Below are positions 35,212 through 44,013 of a DNA stretch of 64,000 nucleotides, one piece after another (the stretch's first letter is position 1; every line of letters starts with the position of its first letter). The translations under genes were made by a program, and so were the position numbers. The notes under the pieces are model-generated. The model searched no databases and was not told the origin of the DNA. It worked only from the letters and a program-made list of their open reading frames with translations. This DNA is from SIG672 sp045605765 (lineage in GTDB: Bacteria > Bacillota > Clostridia > Oscillospirales > CAG-272), in NCBI GenBank assembly GCA_045605765.1, contig JAZUQQ010000044.1, forward strand, positions 16,906-80,905. Direction: 5' to 3'.

Positions 35212-35603
35212 TACCCGAAACCGAGCCTGTAAGCCGGGTTCTGTCGGAGTCGGCGGGACTCTGCCGACCCTACACTGTCATCTATCTTGTCCGTACGTTG
35301 CCGTACGGCTCTGCGCCGCCCGAAAAAACACGCCGTGCAAGCGCCGCCGCAAGCGGCGATCTTCGGGTGTTGCACCGGATAGGGTTTACATTGACGCACA
35401 AAGTTACCAGTGTGCCGGTGAGCTCTTACCTCGCCTTTCCATCCTTGCCCTCTCAAAAAGAGAAGGCGGTTTATTTCTGTTGCACTTTCCCTGAGGTCAC
35501 CCTCGGCGGACGTTATCCGTTATCCCGCACTACGGTGCCCGGACTTTCCTCACGGTAATACCTTACGGCGACATACCGCGCGACAGCACAGCTCGGTTTC
35601 CGC
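35212..35603 (-). ncRNA. rnpB: RNase P RNA component
   Basis: About 390 bases on the reverse strand. Conserved core elements are GAGGAAAGUCCGGGC near the 5' end, ACAGAA, GGUAAGAGCUCACCGG, GUAAACCC and the closing ACAGAACCCGGCUUACAG. The two ends pair (GAAACCGAGC with GCUCGGUUUC) as helix P1. The core elements look like the ancestral A type rather than the Bacillus B type, though I did not fold it. Ends are approximate, set from P1 and the promoter. Confidence 0.95.
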
Positions 35604-35608
35604 TAGAT

Positions 35609-35637
35609 ATTATATATCACATTTTCCCGTTTGTCAA
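35609..35637 (-). promoter_or_regulatory. rnpB promoter
   Basis: A perfect TTGACA-17-TATAAT on the reverse strand lies immediately upstream of the mature 5' end of RNase P RNA, as expected for a strong stable-RNA promoter. Confidence 0.92.
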
Positions 35638-35736
35638 ATAAATTTTAAACAAATTATGATTATTTTTCACGGAAATTCCGACGTTTTGAGCATGAACGGA
35701 TAAAATTTGCGAAAAATAGGCAAAAAATTTAATACA

Positions 35737-35765
35737 TTGTTCATATCGAGGGGGTAATATATAAT
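35737..35765 (+). promoter_or_regulatory. Promoter of the CPBP protease gene
   Basis: TTGTTC and TATAAT are separated by 17 bases, about 40 bases before the ATG at 35805. Confidence 0.7.
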
Positions 35766-35804
35766 ATATAATTCTTTTGACTACAATCAAAATCGGAGAT
35801 TTTT

Positions 35805-36665
35805 ATGTTTTCATCACACGAAAAGACCGACGCGGCGTATACAAGAGAGAATTTTCTTATCGCCTTCATTCGTGCCATCGGATTTTTCCTCTTTTATTAC
35901 ACTGTGAGAACGGTCGTTTTCACCTCCGCGAGCATCTTTTTCACTATAAAATATCAGGATATAGACGATGCCCTTGCGGTGTATATGGAAAGCGCAAACG
36001 CGCTCTCCTTTTTCTGCGCGATACTAATCATTCTCGGACTGTGCGCCTTTTTTAAGTATCAAAAAAAGAGTGTATCGACGTCACTCTATATCGGAAATCC
36101 CGATATATCGACCATAGCACTCTGCTTTATCGCGGGTATCTCGCTTAATTTTTCAACGACATATATAATGTCATTTCTCCCGAAGAGTCTGCTCGAATCT
36201 TACAGCGAGACTTCGTCGGGTCTTAGTGAAGGAAGTCTTCTCTGGTATATCCTTGCGGCTGTGATAATGGCTCCCATTCTCGAAGAACTTATTTTCCGCT
36301 CAATGATGATCTCCCGACTGTCAAGTGCAACGGGTAACACGCTGGCAGTTATTCTCTCCTCTGCCGTTTTCGGCGCGGTCCACGGACATATCGTATGGTC
36401 AACCTACGCATTCCTGCTTGGACTGCTTCTTGGATTTGTATTCGTACGTACTCGCTCGGTTACCGTCAGCATAGCGATGCATCTTGGATTCAATCTCGTT
36501 TCTCTTATCTCGCGCATCGACACCTTTCCTGAAACGCTTATAAACATTCTTTCGCTGTGTTATCTCGTATCCCTTCCGATTTCCGCACTTCTCATATTGA
36601 TTTTTATAAAGAAAACCTCGTCCTACGCAAGTAAAACTCCCATAGGCATCGAGGAAATTTTATAA
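35805..36665 (+). CDS. CPBP-family intramembrane metalloprotease
   Basis: A 286-residue protein with about eight membrane segments. The three conserved CPBP (Abi/CAAX-protease-like) motifs are present: EELIFRS with the paired glutamates, FGAVHGH with the first metal-ligand His, and MHLGFN. In bacteria the family includes bacteriocin self-immunity proteins and membrane protein processors; the target here is unknown. ATCGGAGA precedes the ATG. It is followed after 15 bases by another membrane protein gene. Confidence 0.87.
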   Translation: MFSSHEKTDAAYTRENFLIAFIRAIGFFLFYYTVRTVVFTSASIFFTIKYQDIDDALAVYMESANALSFFCAILIILGLCAFFKYQKKSVSTSLYIGNPDISTIALCFIAGISLNFSTTYIMSFLPKSLLESYSETSSGLSEGSLLWYILAAVIMAPILEELIFRSMMISRLSSATGNTLAVILSSAVFGAVHGHIVWSTYAFLLGLLLGFVFVRTRSVTVSIAMHLGFNLVSLISRIDTFPETLINILSLCYLVSLPISALLILIFIKKTSSYASKTPIGIEEIL

Positions 36666-36680
36666 CAAAGGATTTTTGGT

Positions 36681-37178
36681 ATGTCTCACGATCTCGTCGC
36701 CGAAAGGCGCGCTTTTCTCAAAAAACGCTTTATATCCAGTATAATTCAGCTTTCTGTGGTTTTCGCATGGACTCTCTACAACTGCATAGCCGAGATATTT
36801 TTCCCTGCCTCGGTTCTCCCGATATCCTTTTATCTTCCGCAGTTTGTCGTTGCCATAGCAAGCGCGGCGGTGGAAAACAGGGTGAAATTCATTCTTTTAC
36901 TTATTCTCGCAGTTATAGTTTTGTTACTCCTCGCGGCGTGTCTGATAATGTCTCGAAGAAATTATAGGCTTGTCGGACTGCTAAACATCGTCGTATCAAT
37001 TGACATGATTTTACTTATTTATATCAGCCTACAAAGCCTTGCGGCAAAGAGCTTCAACCTTGCGTTTGTCGTTAATCTACTCGTCCATATATGGATGCTC
37101 GCGCTTGTGATACGGCTTCGCAGAGCCTCCGAGGGACTTGAAGTTTTGCCCGAACTCACCGAAAAAAACGAACAATGA
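36681..37178 (+). CDS. Membrane protein, unknown
   Basis: A 165-residue protein with four or five hydrophobic segments spread along its length and a short acidic C-terminal tail. AAAGGA precedes the ATG. It is cotranscribed with the CPBP protease and may be its partner or substrate; that is inference. I recognise no family. Confidence 0.7.
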   Translation: MSHDLVAERRAFLKKRFISSIIQLSVVFAWTLYNCIAEIFFPASVLPISFYLPQFVVAIASAAVENRVKFILLLILAVIVLLLLAACLIMSRRNYRLVGLLNIVVSIDMILLIYISLQSLAAKSFNLAFVVNLLVHIWMLALVIRLRRASEGLEVLPELTEKNEQ

Positions 37179-37214
37179 AAAGCGAGACGGATATCAAATT
37201 CCGCCTCGCTTTTT
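37178..37214. terminator. Terminator after the CPBP operon
   Basis: AAAAGCGAGACGG pairs with CCGCCTCGCTTTTT with one mismatch and a 10-base loop, ending in T5. It also faces the convergent decarboxylase operon. Confidence 0.85.
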
Positions 37215-37252
37215 AATTAAAGTTTTTGAGGATCCAAAGTCAGAGTCCTTGG
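37215..37252 (-). repeat. Dispersed hairpin repeat, copy G (after carboxyltransferase)
   Basis: The AAAGTTTTTGAGGATCC block is followed by a CCAAAG...CTTTGG-type stem next to the stop of the gene at 37253. Confidence 0.65.
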
Positions 37253-38650
37253 TCAAACGCTGTGTATTTTACCATTCGGATCTGCGTTCTCGGTATCGAG
37301 GGCGAGCTGAGTTTCGCGGCGTTTTTCGAAGAACTTCTCTGCTACCTGCTCAAAGAGAGCATAGGAAAGAACGTCCTCTTCCTGCTGGATATAATCCGAA
37401 GCCTTCTTTTTGAGGTTTTCAAGCTCGGGAGCAATATTGTCCGCAGGACGGCAGGTGATCGGCTCTTCATCACCGATGATCTGCTTTCTGAATTCGGGAT
37501 CGATCTCCATCGGAGCCTGACCGTATTCGCCCTTGATAAGTCCCTTGAATTCCTTGGTTACGTTCTTATAACGTCCTGCGATCACGTTGAACACTGCCTG
37601 TGTTCCGACGATCTGCGAGGAGGGAGTAACGAGTGGAGGATATCCCGCATCTGCACGGACTCTCGGCACCTCTTCAAGCACCTCGGTGAGCTTATCGCTC
37701 TTTCCGAGATTTTTAAGCTGAGAAATGAGATTCGAGAGCATTCCGCCGGGAACCTGATAAAGAAGTGCGTTTACGTCAACTTTAAGAACCTTCGGGTTAA
37801 GAAGTCCGTTTTCAAGATACTTTTCACGAAGCGCTTCGAAATGCTTTCCGACGACGTTGAGCTTTTCAAGATCAAGTCCCGTATCGTAAGGCGTTCCCTG
37901 AAGAGCAGCTACGATCGGCTCTGTCGGAGGCTGAGATGTTCCGAGTGCGAGCGGAGAAATTGCGGTATCGATAATATCACAGCCTGCCTCGATAGCTTTG
38001 AGAGCGGTCATCGATGCAAGACCTGCAGTATAGTGCGTGTGAAGCTCTACGGGGAGACTGGGGATCTCAGATTTGAGAGCCTTTACGAGCTCCTCTGCCG
38101 CGTAGGGTTTAAGAAGTCCTGCCATATCCTTGATACAGATCGAGTCAACGCCCATATCAACGAGGCGCTTGGTGTAATCAACGAAATACTCGGTAGTATA
38201 GCAGGGACCTGTCGTATAGGAGAAAGCGACCTGAACGTGTCCCTTTTCCTTTTTGGTCGCGTTTATCGCGGTGCGAAGGTTACGCTCGTCGTTAAGAGCG
38301 TCGAATATACGAATGATGTCAATTCCGTTAGCTATCGATTTCTGAACGAAATACTCAACAACATCGTCCGCATAGTGACGGTATCCGAGGATATTCTGTC
38401 CTCTGAAAAGCATTTGAAGCTTGGTATTCTTTACGTTCTCGCGGATCGTACGGAGTCGCTGCCACGGATCCTCGTTAAGGAAACGGAGGCAGGAGTCGAA
38501 GGTCGCGCCGCCCCACGCTTCAAGCGAATGGTATCCGACCTCGTCGAGAGCTTTCAGTATGGGAAGCATCTCTTCGGTAGTCATACGGGTCGCAATAAGC
38601 GACTGATGCGAGTCACGCAGGACTGTTTCACAAATTTTTACTTTTGCCAT
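37253..38650 (-). CDS. oadA: Oxaloacetate decarboxylase / pyruvate-type carboxyltransferase subunit
   Basis: A 465-residue carboxyltransferase of the pyruvate carboxylase-C/transcarboxylase 5S class. It opens ICETVLRDSHQSLIATRM, has the zinc/biotin-lysine region IKDMAGLLKP and HTHYT, and ends without a biotin domain, which is supplied by a separate gene. Such subunits move CO2 between oxaloacetate/pyruvate and carrier biotin. The ATG at 38650 is preferred over a GTG four codons upstream. It is the last gene of the operon. Confidence 0.9.
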   Translation of the reverse strand: MAKVKICETVLRDSHQSLIATRMTTEEMLPILKALDEVGYHSLEAWGGATFDSCLRFLNEDPWQRLRTIRENVKNTKLQMLFRGQNILGYRHYADDVVEYFVQKSIANGIDIIRIFDALNDERNLRTAINATKKEKGHVQVAFSYTTGPCYTTEYFVDYTKRLVDMGVDSICIKDMAGLLKPYAAEELVKALKSEIPSLPVELHTHYTAGLASMTALKAIEAGCDIIDTAISPLALGTSQPPTEPIVAALQGTPYDTGLDLEKLNVVGKHFEALREKYLENGLLNPKVLKVDVNALLYQVPGGMLSNLISQLKNLGKSDKLTEVLEEVPRVRADAGYPPLVTPSSQIVGTQAVFNVIAGRYKNVTKEFKGLIKGEYGQAPMEIDPEFRKQIIGDEEPITCRPADNIAPELENLKKKASDYIQQEEDVLSYALFEQVAEKFFEKRRETQLALDTENADPNGKIHSV

Positions 38651-38695
38651 TTTATATCTCACTTTCCGATTCTGTGTTAAGAAATCTAAACTAAC

Positions 38696-39889
38696 TTATA
38701 ATCTGAACATCGAGAGGAACACGCCTGCCGCAACCGCAGAGCCGATAACTCCCGCAACGTTCGGTCCCATCGCGTGCATGAGCAGGAAGTTCGAGGGATC
38801 TTCCTTCTGTCCTTCGATCTGTGCAACGCGTGCCGCCATAGGAACTGCCGAAACGCCTGCCGAGCCGATAAGAGGATTGATCTTTCCGCCCGAGAGAACG
38901 TTCATTATCTTTGCGGTGATAAGTCCGCCGCAGGTTGAAATAGCAAAAGCTACGAGTCCAAGACAGATTATCAGGATCGTTTCAAAGCGCAGGAAGTTTT
39001 CCGCACTTGCCGTCGCGCCTACGCTGATACCGAGACAGATGGTAACGATGTTCATAAGCTCGTTTTGCGCGGTCTTGGAAAGACGGTCTGTAACTCCGCA
39101 TACGTTAAGTATGTTACCGAACATAAGACATCCGATAAGTGCAAGTGCATCCGGAACGATAAGTCCGACGACGACCGTAACTATTATCGGGAAGAGGATC
39201 TTCTCGGCGAAGGATACCGGACGGAGTGTGGTCATTCTGATCTTACGCTCTTTTTTGGTCGTCAGAAGCTTCATTATCGGAGGCTGGATCATCGGGATAA
39301 GCGCCATATAGCTATACGCCGCGATCGCGATAGCCCCGAGAAGCTGTGGGGCAAGAGTTTTTGTGACGAGTATTGCCGTAGGTCCGTCCGCACCGCCTAT
39401 AATACCGATAGATGCCGCCTCGGAGAGCGAAAACGTACCCGAAATGATCGCGCCCGCAAAGGCAACGAAAACTCCGAACTGTGCGCCTGCTCCCATAAGC
39501 AAGCTCTTAGGATTTGCAATAAGCGGCGAGAAGTCGGTCATCGCGCCTATTCCTATAAAGATTATACAGGGGTAGATACCGAGCTTAACGCCCATATACA
39601 GAAGGTCGAGAAATCCGCCTTCATTTACTACCATTCTGATAGACTCGGAAACCTTAATGCTACTATCCATCCACATTTCAAGGTGGAAAAGACCTGCGCC
39701 CGGAAGGTTAGTAAGAAGCATTCCGATAGCTATCGGGAGCAGGAGAAGCGGCTCGTATTTCTTGACTATTGCAAGATATATAAGTACGAAGGAAATCGCA
39801 AGCATTACAAGCGTTTTCCACCAGCCGTCCGTTCCCATAAGCTGAGAAATGCCCGTAGTTTCCAAGAATTTTAAAATACTATCAAGCAT
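38696..39889 (-). CDS. oadB: Sodium-translocating decarboxylase beta subunit
   Basis: A 397-residue membrane protein with about 11 segments. It decarboxylates carboxybiotin and exports Na+. The OadB signature GGADGPTAI is present, with the N-terminal PIAIGMLLTNLPG and the late GPNVAGVIGSAVAAG. It defines this operon as an ion-pumping enzyme rather than a soluble transcarboxylase. AAAGGA precedes the ATG. Confidence 0.94.
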   Translation of the reverse strand: MLDSILKFLETTGISQLMGTDGWWKTLVMLAISFVLIYLAIVKKYEPLLLLPIAIGMLLTNLPGAGLFHLEMWMDSSIKVSESIRMVVNEGGFLDLLYMGVKLGIYPCIIFIGIGAMTDFSPLIANPKSLLMGAGAQFGVFVAFAGAIISGTFSLSEAASIGIIGGADGPTAILVTKTLAPQLLGAIAIAAYSYMALIPMIQPPIMKLLTTKKERKIRMTTLRPVSFAEKILFPIIVTVVVGLIVPDALALIGCLMFGNILNVCGVTDRLSKTAQNELMNIVTICLGISVGATASAENFLRFETILIICLGLVAFAISTCGGLITAKIMNVLSGGKINPLIGSAGVSAVPMAARVAQIEGQKEDPSNFLLMHAMGPNVAGVIGSAVAAGVFLSMFRL

Positions 39890-39931
39890 ATTTATAAAGT
39901 CCTTTCGTTAAACTGCAAAGCAAGACTTTTC

Positions 39932-40333
39932 TCAGGCGATGGTGAGAAGAAGGTCGTCGGTATTTACCGAGTCCCCGCCCTTTACGATGACAGAAGCAAC
40001 CGTTCCGTCGCAGGGAGCGCAGATGTCGCTCTCCATCTTCATAGCCTCGATAACGCAGACTACGTCGCCGTTTTTAACTGCCTGACCTGCGGAGACCTTT
40101 ACCTTAACGATGGTTCCGGGCATCGGAGCTTTGACGGGAGTTCCGTTTGCAGGTGCCGCTGCGGGTGCAGGTGCCGCTGCGGGTGCAGGAGCTGCTGCGG
40201 GTGCAGGAGCTGCTGCGACTGCGGGAGCTGCCACCACTGCGGGTGTTGCAACGGGCGCAGAAGCGTATGTGCCGAGCTCCTCAACTTCAACTTCATATAC
40301 TTTACCGTTTACAGTAACGCTGAATTTTCTCAT
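39932..40333 (-). CDS. Biotin carrier protein of the decarboxylase
   Basis: A 133-residue protein: a short N-terminal beta region (1-24), a flexible Ala/Pro linker (about 25-65), and a biotinyl domain (66-133) with EAMKMES, the biotinylated lysine being K99. It shuttles carboxyl groups from the soluble carboxyltransferases to OadB. The layout fits the GcdC/MmdC-type carriers of anaerobes. Confidence 0.93.
   Translation of the reverse strand: MRKFSVTVNGKVYEVEVEELGTYASAPVATPAVVAAPAVAAAPAPAAAPAPAAAPAPAAAPANGTPVKAPMPGTIVKVKVSAGQAVKNGDVVCVIEAMKMESDICAPCDGTVASVIVKGGDSVNTDDLLLTIA
40140..40258 (-). repeat. Tandem 18-base repeat encoding the Ala-Pro linker
   Basis: An imperfect 18-base unit (forward-strand GGTGCAGGTGCCGCTGCG and variants) repeats about four to five times and codes for APAPAA-type units. 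It can expand or shrink by slippage without breaking the frame. Confidence 0.75.
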
Positions 40334-40366
40334 TATATTAAACCTTCTCTTTCTGAAATTTAGTTT

Positions 40367-40777
40367 TTACTTGGAATTGTTTCTGCGGAACGCCTCGCGC
40401 GAGGTCTGTCTGAAAGAAACTACGCGGAACGCGCTCTGAGGCTTATCTAACATAACCGATATTGCCGCTGTTATTGCCGCAACGATCTCCTCGTCGTCCG
40501 ACACAGGTGCCACGGGTGCGGCTACGGGCGCAGGAGCTGCCTGTACCGTCGGTACCGCAGGAGCAGAGGTCGCTTTACTTTCCGACACATCTCTCGAAAG
40601 GAGCTTTCCTGCTATTGCAAGAACGATCCAGAGTACCGCCAGAACCGCAAAGATCGCCGCCATTCCGAGGAGCAGTGTCTGTCCTGCCACGAGAAGTCTG
40701 TCGCCCATATTTTCAATAGGGGTAGTAACGTCCTCTTTGGTCAGGTTAGACAGGTCTATGAGTACGGGAATATTCAT
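40367..40777 (-). CDS. oadG: OadG-family gamma subunit
   Basis: A 136-residue protein with one membrane segment (about residues 32-58), an Ala/Pro-rich linker (70-92) and an acidic, conserved tail (VSDDEEIVAAITAAISVML). OadG/MmdD-type subunits assemble the complex and help bind metal. An extended 43-residue N-terminal stretch before the IVLAIAGKL region is unremarkable. It is the second gene of the operon. Confidence 0.88.
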   Translation of the reverse strand: MNIPVLIDLSNLTKEDVTTPIENMGDRLLVAGQTLLLGMAAIFAVLAVLWIVLAIAGKLLSRDVSESKATSAPAVPTVQAAPAPVAAPVAPVSDDEEIVAAITAAISVMLDKPQSAFRVVSFRQTSREAFRRNNSK

Positions 40778-40828
40778 ATCCTAATTTACCCTTTCTTTTT
40801 ATCTTGTCTTGTCCGAGTATAAATAAAC

Positions 40829-42193
40829 TCAGAAAGGAAGCTTGGAGTGCTTCTTTGCAGGATTTCCTGCGATCTTCGCAAAAAGCATTTCGACTGCCGA
40901 AATAATTCTTGCCCTGGCTTCGCTGTAAGCTATAATGTCGTCTATAGCTCCGAGTGCCGCCGCCTTTTCGGGGGACGCCTTGCCGCTCTTCCATTCACTA
41001 ACAAGCTCTGCTCTCTTTGCCGCGCCGTCCTCGGCTTCCTTGATCTCATCACCGTAGAAGAACTGGACAGAAGCCTCGGGAGAAAGAACGCTTATTTCCG
41101 CCTTGGGAGCTGCATAAACGATGTCCGCTCCGAGTGCCTTTGCACCAACGAGCGTAAAGGAGGCGCCGTAAGCCTTGCCGAGTATATAGGTGATTTTGGG
41201 GCAGGAAGCTCCTGCATATGCAGACGCGAGCTTTGCAAGCTCTCCTGCAAGTCCCGCGTCGCCCGACTCGTGGTCTGCACCGCAGCTGTCAACGATAGTG
41301 ATTATAGGCATAGAGAAATTATCACAGAAGGAAATAAAGGGCGCGATCTTCTTTGCCTCACGAGCACCGAGCGCTCCGCCGAGTCCGCAAATACCGACCG
41401 TTATCTGTCCGAGAGATGCGATAGCGGTAAGAGCTTTCGGAGCGAAATCTCCTTTAAGCTCGGTGTAATGACCGTTATCTGCGATCATTGCCGCCGCTTC
41501 TCTTACATCCTTTGCATTTTCAAGCTCTGCCGTCGCTCTGCAAGAGTCGTCATTTGCCTCTGCATAAGCGTAGCCCTGAGCAGAGTTCTGAGGAAGCACC
41601 GAAGCCATCTCGCGAGCTTTTGCAAGAGATGCTTCCTTGCTATCGCAGAGAACGTCGATGTTTCCGTTTGCGAAAGCGTAAGCCGCGCTTCCCGCGTCTG
41701 CGATGCCGTTTGCCTTGGCAACGCTCGGAGGAGTAATATAAAGCTTAGACTCAGTATCTGCGATAACTATATCGAACATAGCCGCCGCAGTTGCTGAAAG
41801 TCCCGCGCAGGTCTGATCTATGACCGCAATCTGAGGAATAACTCCCGAAGCCGCGTTTATTTTGGAAAGAAGCTTTCCGTAAGCCGCAAGAACTGCGCTT
41901 CCCTCGTTTACTCTGACTCCTGCACTGCTGAAAACTCCGATAACAGGAGCGCCGTTGGCTATTGCCATATCATACAGAGCGCAGATCTTCTCTGCCTGTG
42001 CTCTTCCGAGAGCTCCCTTTTCGACCGAAAAGTCCTGCGCGAACGCAAAGACAAGCGCTCCGTTGACAGCGCCGTAACCACATGTAGCGCCCGATGCCTT
42101 CGCATCGTCGTTTCCTACCGTGATATAGGCTCCGGTCTCAACGAACGTGCCTTCGTCGAAGAGCAGGGATATACTTTTGCTGGTATTATTCAT
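40829..42193 (-). CDS. Carboxyltransferase subunit of the decarboxylase (MmdA-like, divergent)
   Basis: A 454-residue crotonase-fold carboxyltransferase, about 55 residues shorter than usual MmdA proteins. GALGRAQAEKI and SAGVRVNEG fit the N-half; the C-half has GLGGALGAREAKK, a oxyanion-type GKAYGAS and the acidic EISVLSPEASVQF. Canonical substrates are acyl-CoA esters such as methylmalonyl-CoA, but divergence here leaves the substrate open. It is the first gene of the operon, with AAGGTGG before the ATG. Confidence 0.8.
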   Translation of the reverse strand: MNNTSKSISLLFDEGTFVETGAYITVGNDDAKASGATCGYGAVNGALVFAFAQDFSVEKGALGRAQAEKICALYDMAIANGAPVIGVFSSAGVRVNEGSAVLAAYGKLLSKINAASGVIPQIAVIDQTCAGLSATAAAMFDIVIADTESKLYITPPSVAKANGIADAGSAAYAFANGNIDVLCDSKEASLAKAREMASVLPQNSAQGYAYAEANDDSCRATAELENAKDVREAAAMIADNGHYTELKGDFAPKALTAIASLGQITVGICGLGGALGAREAKKIAPFISFCDNFSMPIITIVDSCGADHESGDAGLAGELAKLASAYAGASCPKITYILGKAYGASFTLVGAKALGADIVYAAPKAEISVLSPEASVQFFYGDEIKEAEDGAAKRAELVSEWKSGKASPEKAAALGAIDDIIAYSEARARIISAVEMLFAKIAGNPAKKHSKLPF

Positions 42194-42359
42194 ATAACTG
42201 AACCACCTTGCCGTTCACTTTACCGTGAACAAGACCCTTTCTCACTTTTTCTTTGAACGTTTCGTTCTTTTTTACTTTTTTCTACAAGGAAATCTCTTCC
42301 CTGCCGTTTAAACGGGAGCGCGCGTTTGAAAACCCACATCTTTCCCCATTCTAAATTTG
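42194..42359 (-). other. Leader of the decarboxylase operon
   Basis: About 150 bases of leader. It contains a GTTCAC...GTGAAC hairpin 20 bases before the start codon, a small GAACG/CGTTC hairpin and the palindrome CCGTTTAAACGG. None of them has a U run. No riboswitch family is recognised. Confidence 0.5.
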
Positions 42360-42387
42360 ATTATATCATATTTTTACGAAAATTCAA
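42360..42387 (-). promoter_or_regulatory. Decarboxylase operon promoter
   Basis: TTGAAT and TATAAT on the reverse strand are 16 bases apart. It is divergent from the promoter at 42457. Confidence 0.72.
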
Positions 42388-42456
42388 GTGGGATTTCAGA
42401 ATTTCTTTGCTTTTTCGTTACTTTTTTATCAAAGAGGAAAATTTATCCGACGGTGC

Positions 42457-42485
42457 TTGAAAAATCGTCCGAAAGGTTATATAAT
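42457..42485 (+). promoter_or_regulatory. Promoter of the isochorismatase-family gene
   Basis: TTGAAA and TATAAT are 17 bases apart, about 45 bases before the ATG at 42529. Confidence 0.8.
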
Positions 42486-42528
42486 GATCGATGTCATTAT
42501 ATAGTCATTAAATAAGGGAGAATAATTT

Positions 42529-43047
42529 ATGAAAAACGTACTTCTTGTAATCGATATGCAAAACGATTTTATCGACGGTTCACTCGGAACAAAGGAAGCC
42601 GTCGCGATAGTTGACAAGGTCAAAATCAAAATAAAAGACTTTGACGGCGAGGTCATTTTCACGCGCGACACTCACGAGACAAATTATATGCAGACTCTCG
42701 AAGGCAAAAATCTGCCTGTCGAGCACTGTATCCGCGGCAGTAAGGGCTGGGAGATCCGCGCAGAGCTTGAAGAGCTCAGAAAAACTCCCGTTATAGACAA
42801 GCCGACATTCGGCTCGACCGCACTTGCCGATATGCTCGTGCAGATGCACTCGCGCGAGGGCATAGGCGAGATCACACTTGTCGGTCTGTGCACAGATATA
42901 TGCGTAATATCGAACGCGCTTCTTATCAAAGCTTCTTTGCCCGAAGTAAATATAAAAGTAGACTCCGCCTGCTGTGCAGGAGTTACTCCCGAAAGCCACA
43001 AAAACGCACTTTCTGCCATGAAAATGTGTCAGATAGAGGTCTTTTGA
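42529..43047 (+). CDS. Isochorismatase-family cysteine hydrolase (nicotinamidase-like)
   Basis: A 172-residue hydrolase with the family triad: D9 in VIDMQNDF, K91 in DKPTFGST and nucleophile C125 in GLCTDICVIS with its conserved cis-peptide region. Close relatives are nicotinamidases that turn nicotinamide into nicotinate for NAD recycling, but the metal-site histidines of PncA (DxHxxxH) are not all evident: the loop reads TRDTHETN. I therefore give no symbol. It is a single gene with its own promoter. Confidence 0.85.
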   Translation: MKNVLLVIDMQNDFIDGSLGTKEAVAIVDKVKIKIKDFDGEVIFTRDTHETNYMQTLEGKNLPVEHCIRGSKGWEIRAELEELRKTPVIDKPTFGSTALADMLVQMHSREGIGEITLVGLCTDICVISNALLIKASLPEVNIKVDSACCAGVTPESHKNALSAMKMCQIEVF

Positions 43048-43099
43048 CATAAAAGTCTGTTATTTTACAAATAAAATTACTAATAATGCCCGTTTGCCC

Positions 43100-43128
43100 T
43101 TGACAAAGCAGGAGAAATGTAGTATTAT
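43100..43128 (+). promoter_or_regulatory. Promoter of the amino-acid ABC transporter
   Basis: TTGACA and TATTAT are 17 bases apart, about 50 bases before the ATG at 43183. Confidence 0.85.
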
Positions 43129-43182
43129 TAAGGATAATTGTTGCTTCACCTTGGTAAAGCATTAAAAGAAAGGAAAAATATT

Positions 43183-44013
43183 ATGAAACGCATAACAACA
43201 CTTTTTCTCGCACTTATTATGTCTCTTAGCTGTATGCTTGGATTTTCGTCCTGCAACACCACTGAAAAATCCGATTGGGAGATTATTAAAGAAAGAGGAT
43301 ATTTCACCTGCGGAATAACCGTTTACGCTCCTATGAATTATTTCGACAATGACGATAACCTCACCGGCTTTGACACAGAATTTGCCGAAGCAGTTGCAGA
43401 ACATCTCGGCGTTGAGGCTAAATTCCAGATCATCAAGTGGCCGAACAAATATCTCGAGCTCAACAGCGGCGCTATCGACCTTATCTGGAACGGATTTACC
43501 TACGGTCTTGAATCGGACGGCGTTTCACGTACCGAATACGTTGATTTCACCTATTCCTATCTTGAAAACCGTCAGTGCGTCATCACCAAGACCAGTGCGC
43601 TCGAAACTCTGAAGACCAAAGCAGACTTTGCAGGCAAGCGCGGCGTTGCTGAGGGCGGTTCCTCGGGACAGGGCGTTGCAGAAGAGCTCGCAGGAAGCGC
43701 GGACAAGGTGACCACCTTCGATTCTCAGGTATCTGCTCTTATGGAGCTTATCTCGGGCACGGCTGACTTCGCAGTCATTGACTATCAGATGGCTCGCGCT
43801 ATGGTTGGTAAGGGCGACTACGATTCCCTTTCGATAAATAGTGCCTTTGAGCCCGAGAGCGAGGTTTACGCTATCGGTTGCCGCAAGGGCAGTGACCTCA
43901 CCGCAAAGATCAACGAGGCTATCCTTGCACTTTCCGAGAACGGCACTCTTGCAGCTCTTGCAGAAAAATACGGCCTTACGAACGATCTTATTTCTGACAT
44001 CGGTAACAAATAA
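43183..44013 (+). CDS. Polar amino-acid ABC transporter substrate-binding lipoprotein
   Basis: A 276-residue type-II solute receptor (SBP_bac_3 family). It has a lipoprotein signal with lipobox GFSSC (Cys24) and the family entry motif YFTCGITVYAPMNYFD...LTGFDTEFAEAVA. The ATG at 43183 is set by GAAAGGA. It overlaps the permease gene by one base (TAATG), followed by the ATPase gene, giving a complete importer. The amino acid is not predictable from the sequence. Confidence 0.92.
   Translation: MKRITTLFLALIMSLSCMLGFSSCNTTEKSDWEIIKERGYFTCGITVYAPMNYFDNDDNLTGFDTEFAEAVAEHLGVEAKFQIIKWPNKYLELNSGAIDLIWNGFTYGLESDGVSRTEYVDFTYSYLENRQCVITKTSALETLKTKADFAGKRGVAEGGSSGQGVAEELAGSADKVTTFDSQVSALMELISGTADFAVIDYQMARAMVGKGDYDSLSINSAFEPESEVYAIGCRKGSDLTAKINEAILALSENGTLAALAEKYGLTNDLISDIGNK

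Noticed and set aside
37226..38680. Forward open frame of 484 codons
   Set aside because: It is antisense to the well-supported carboxyltransferase gene, has no ribosome site and a Cys/Arg-rich composition unlike any protein here. It reflects the codon bias of the real gene.
42194..42359. Riboswitch in the decarboxylase leader
   Set aside because: Small hairpins are visible but no terminator and no conserved riboswitch core that I recognise.
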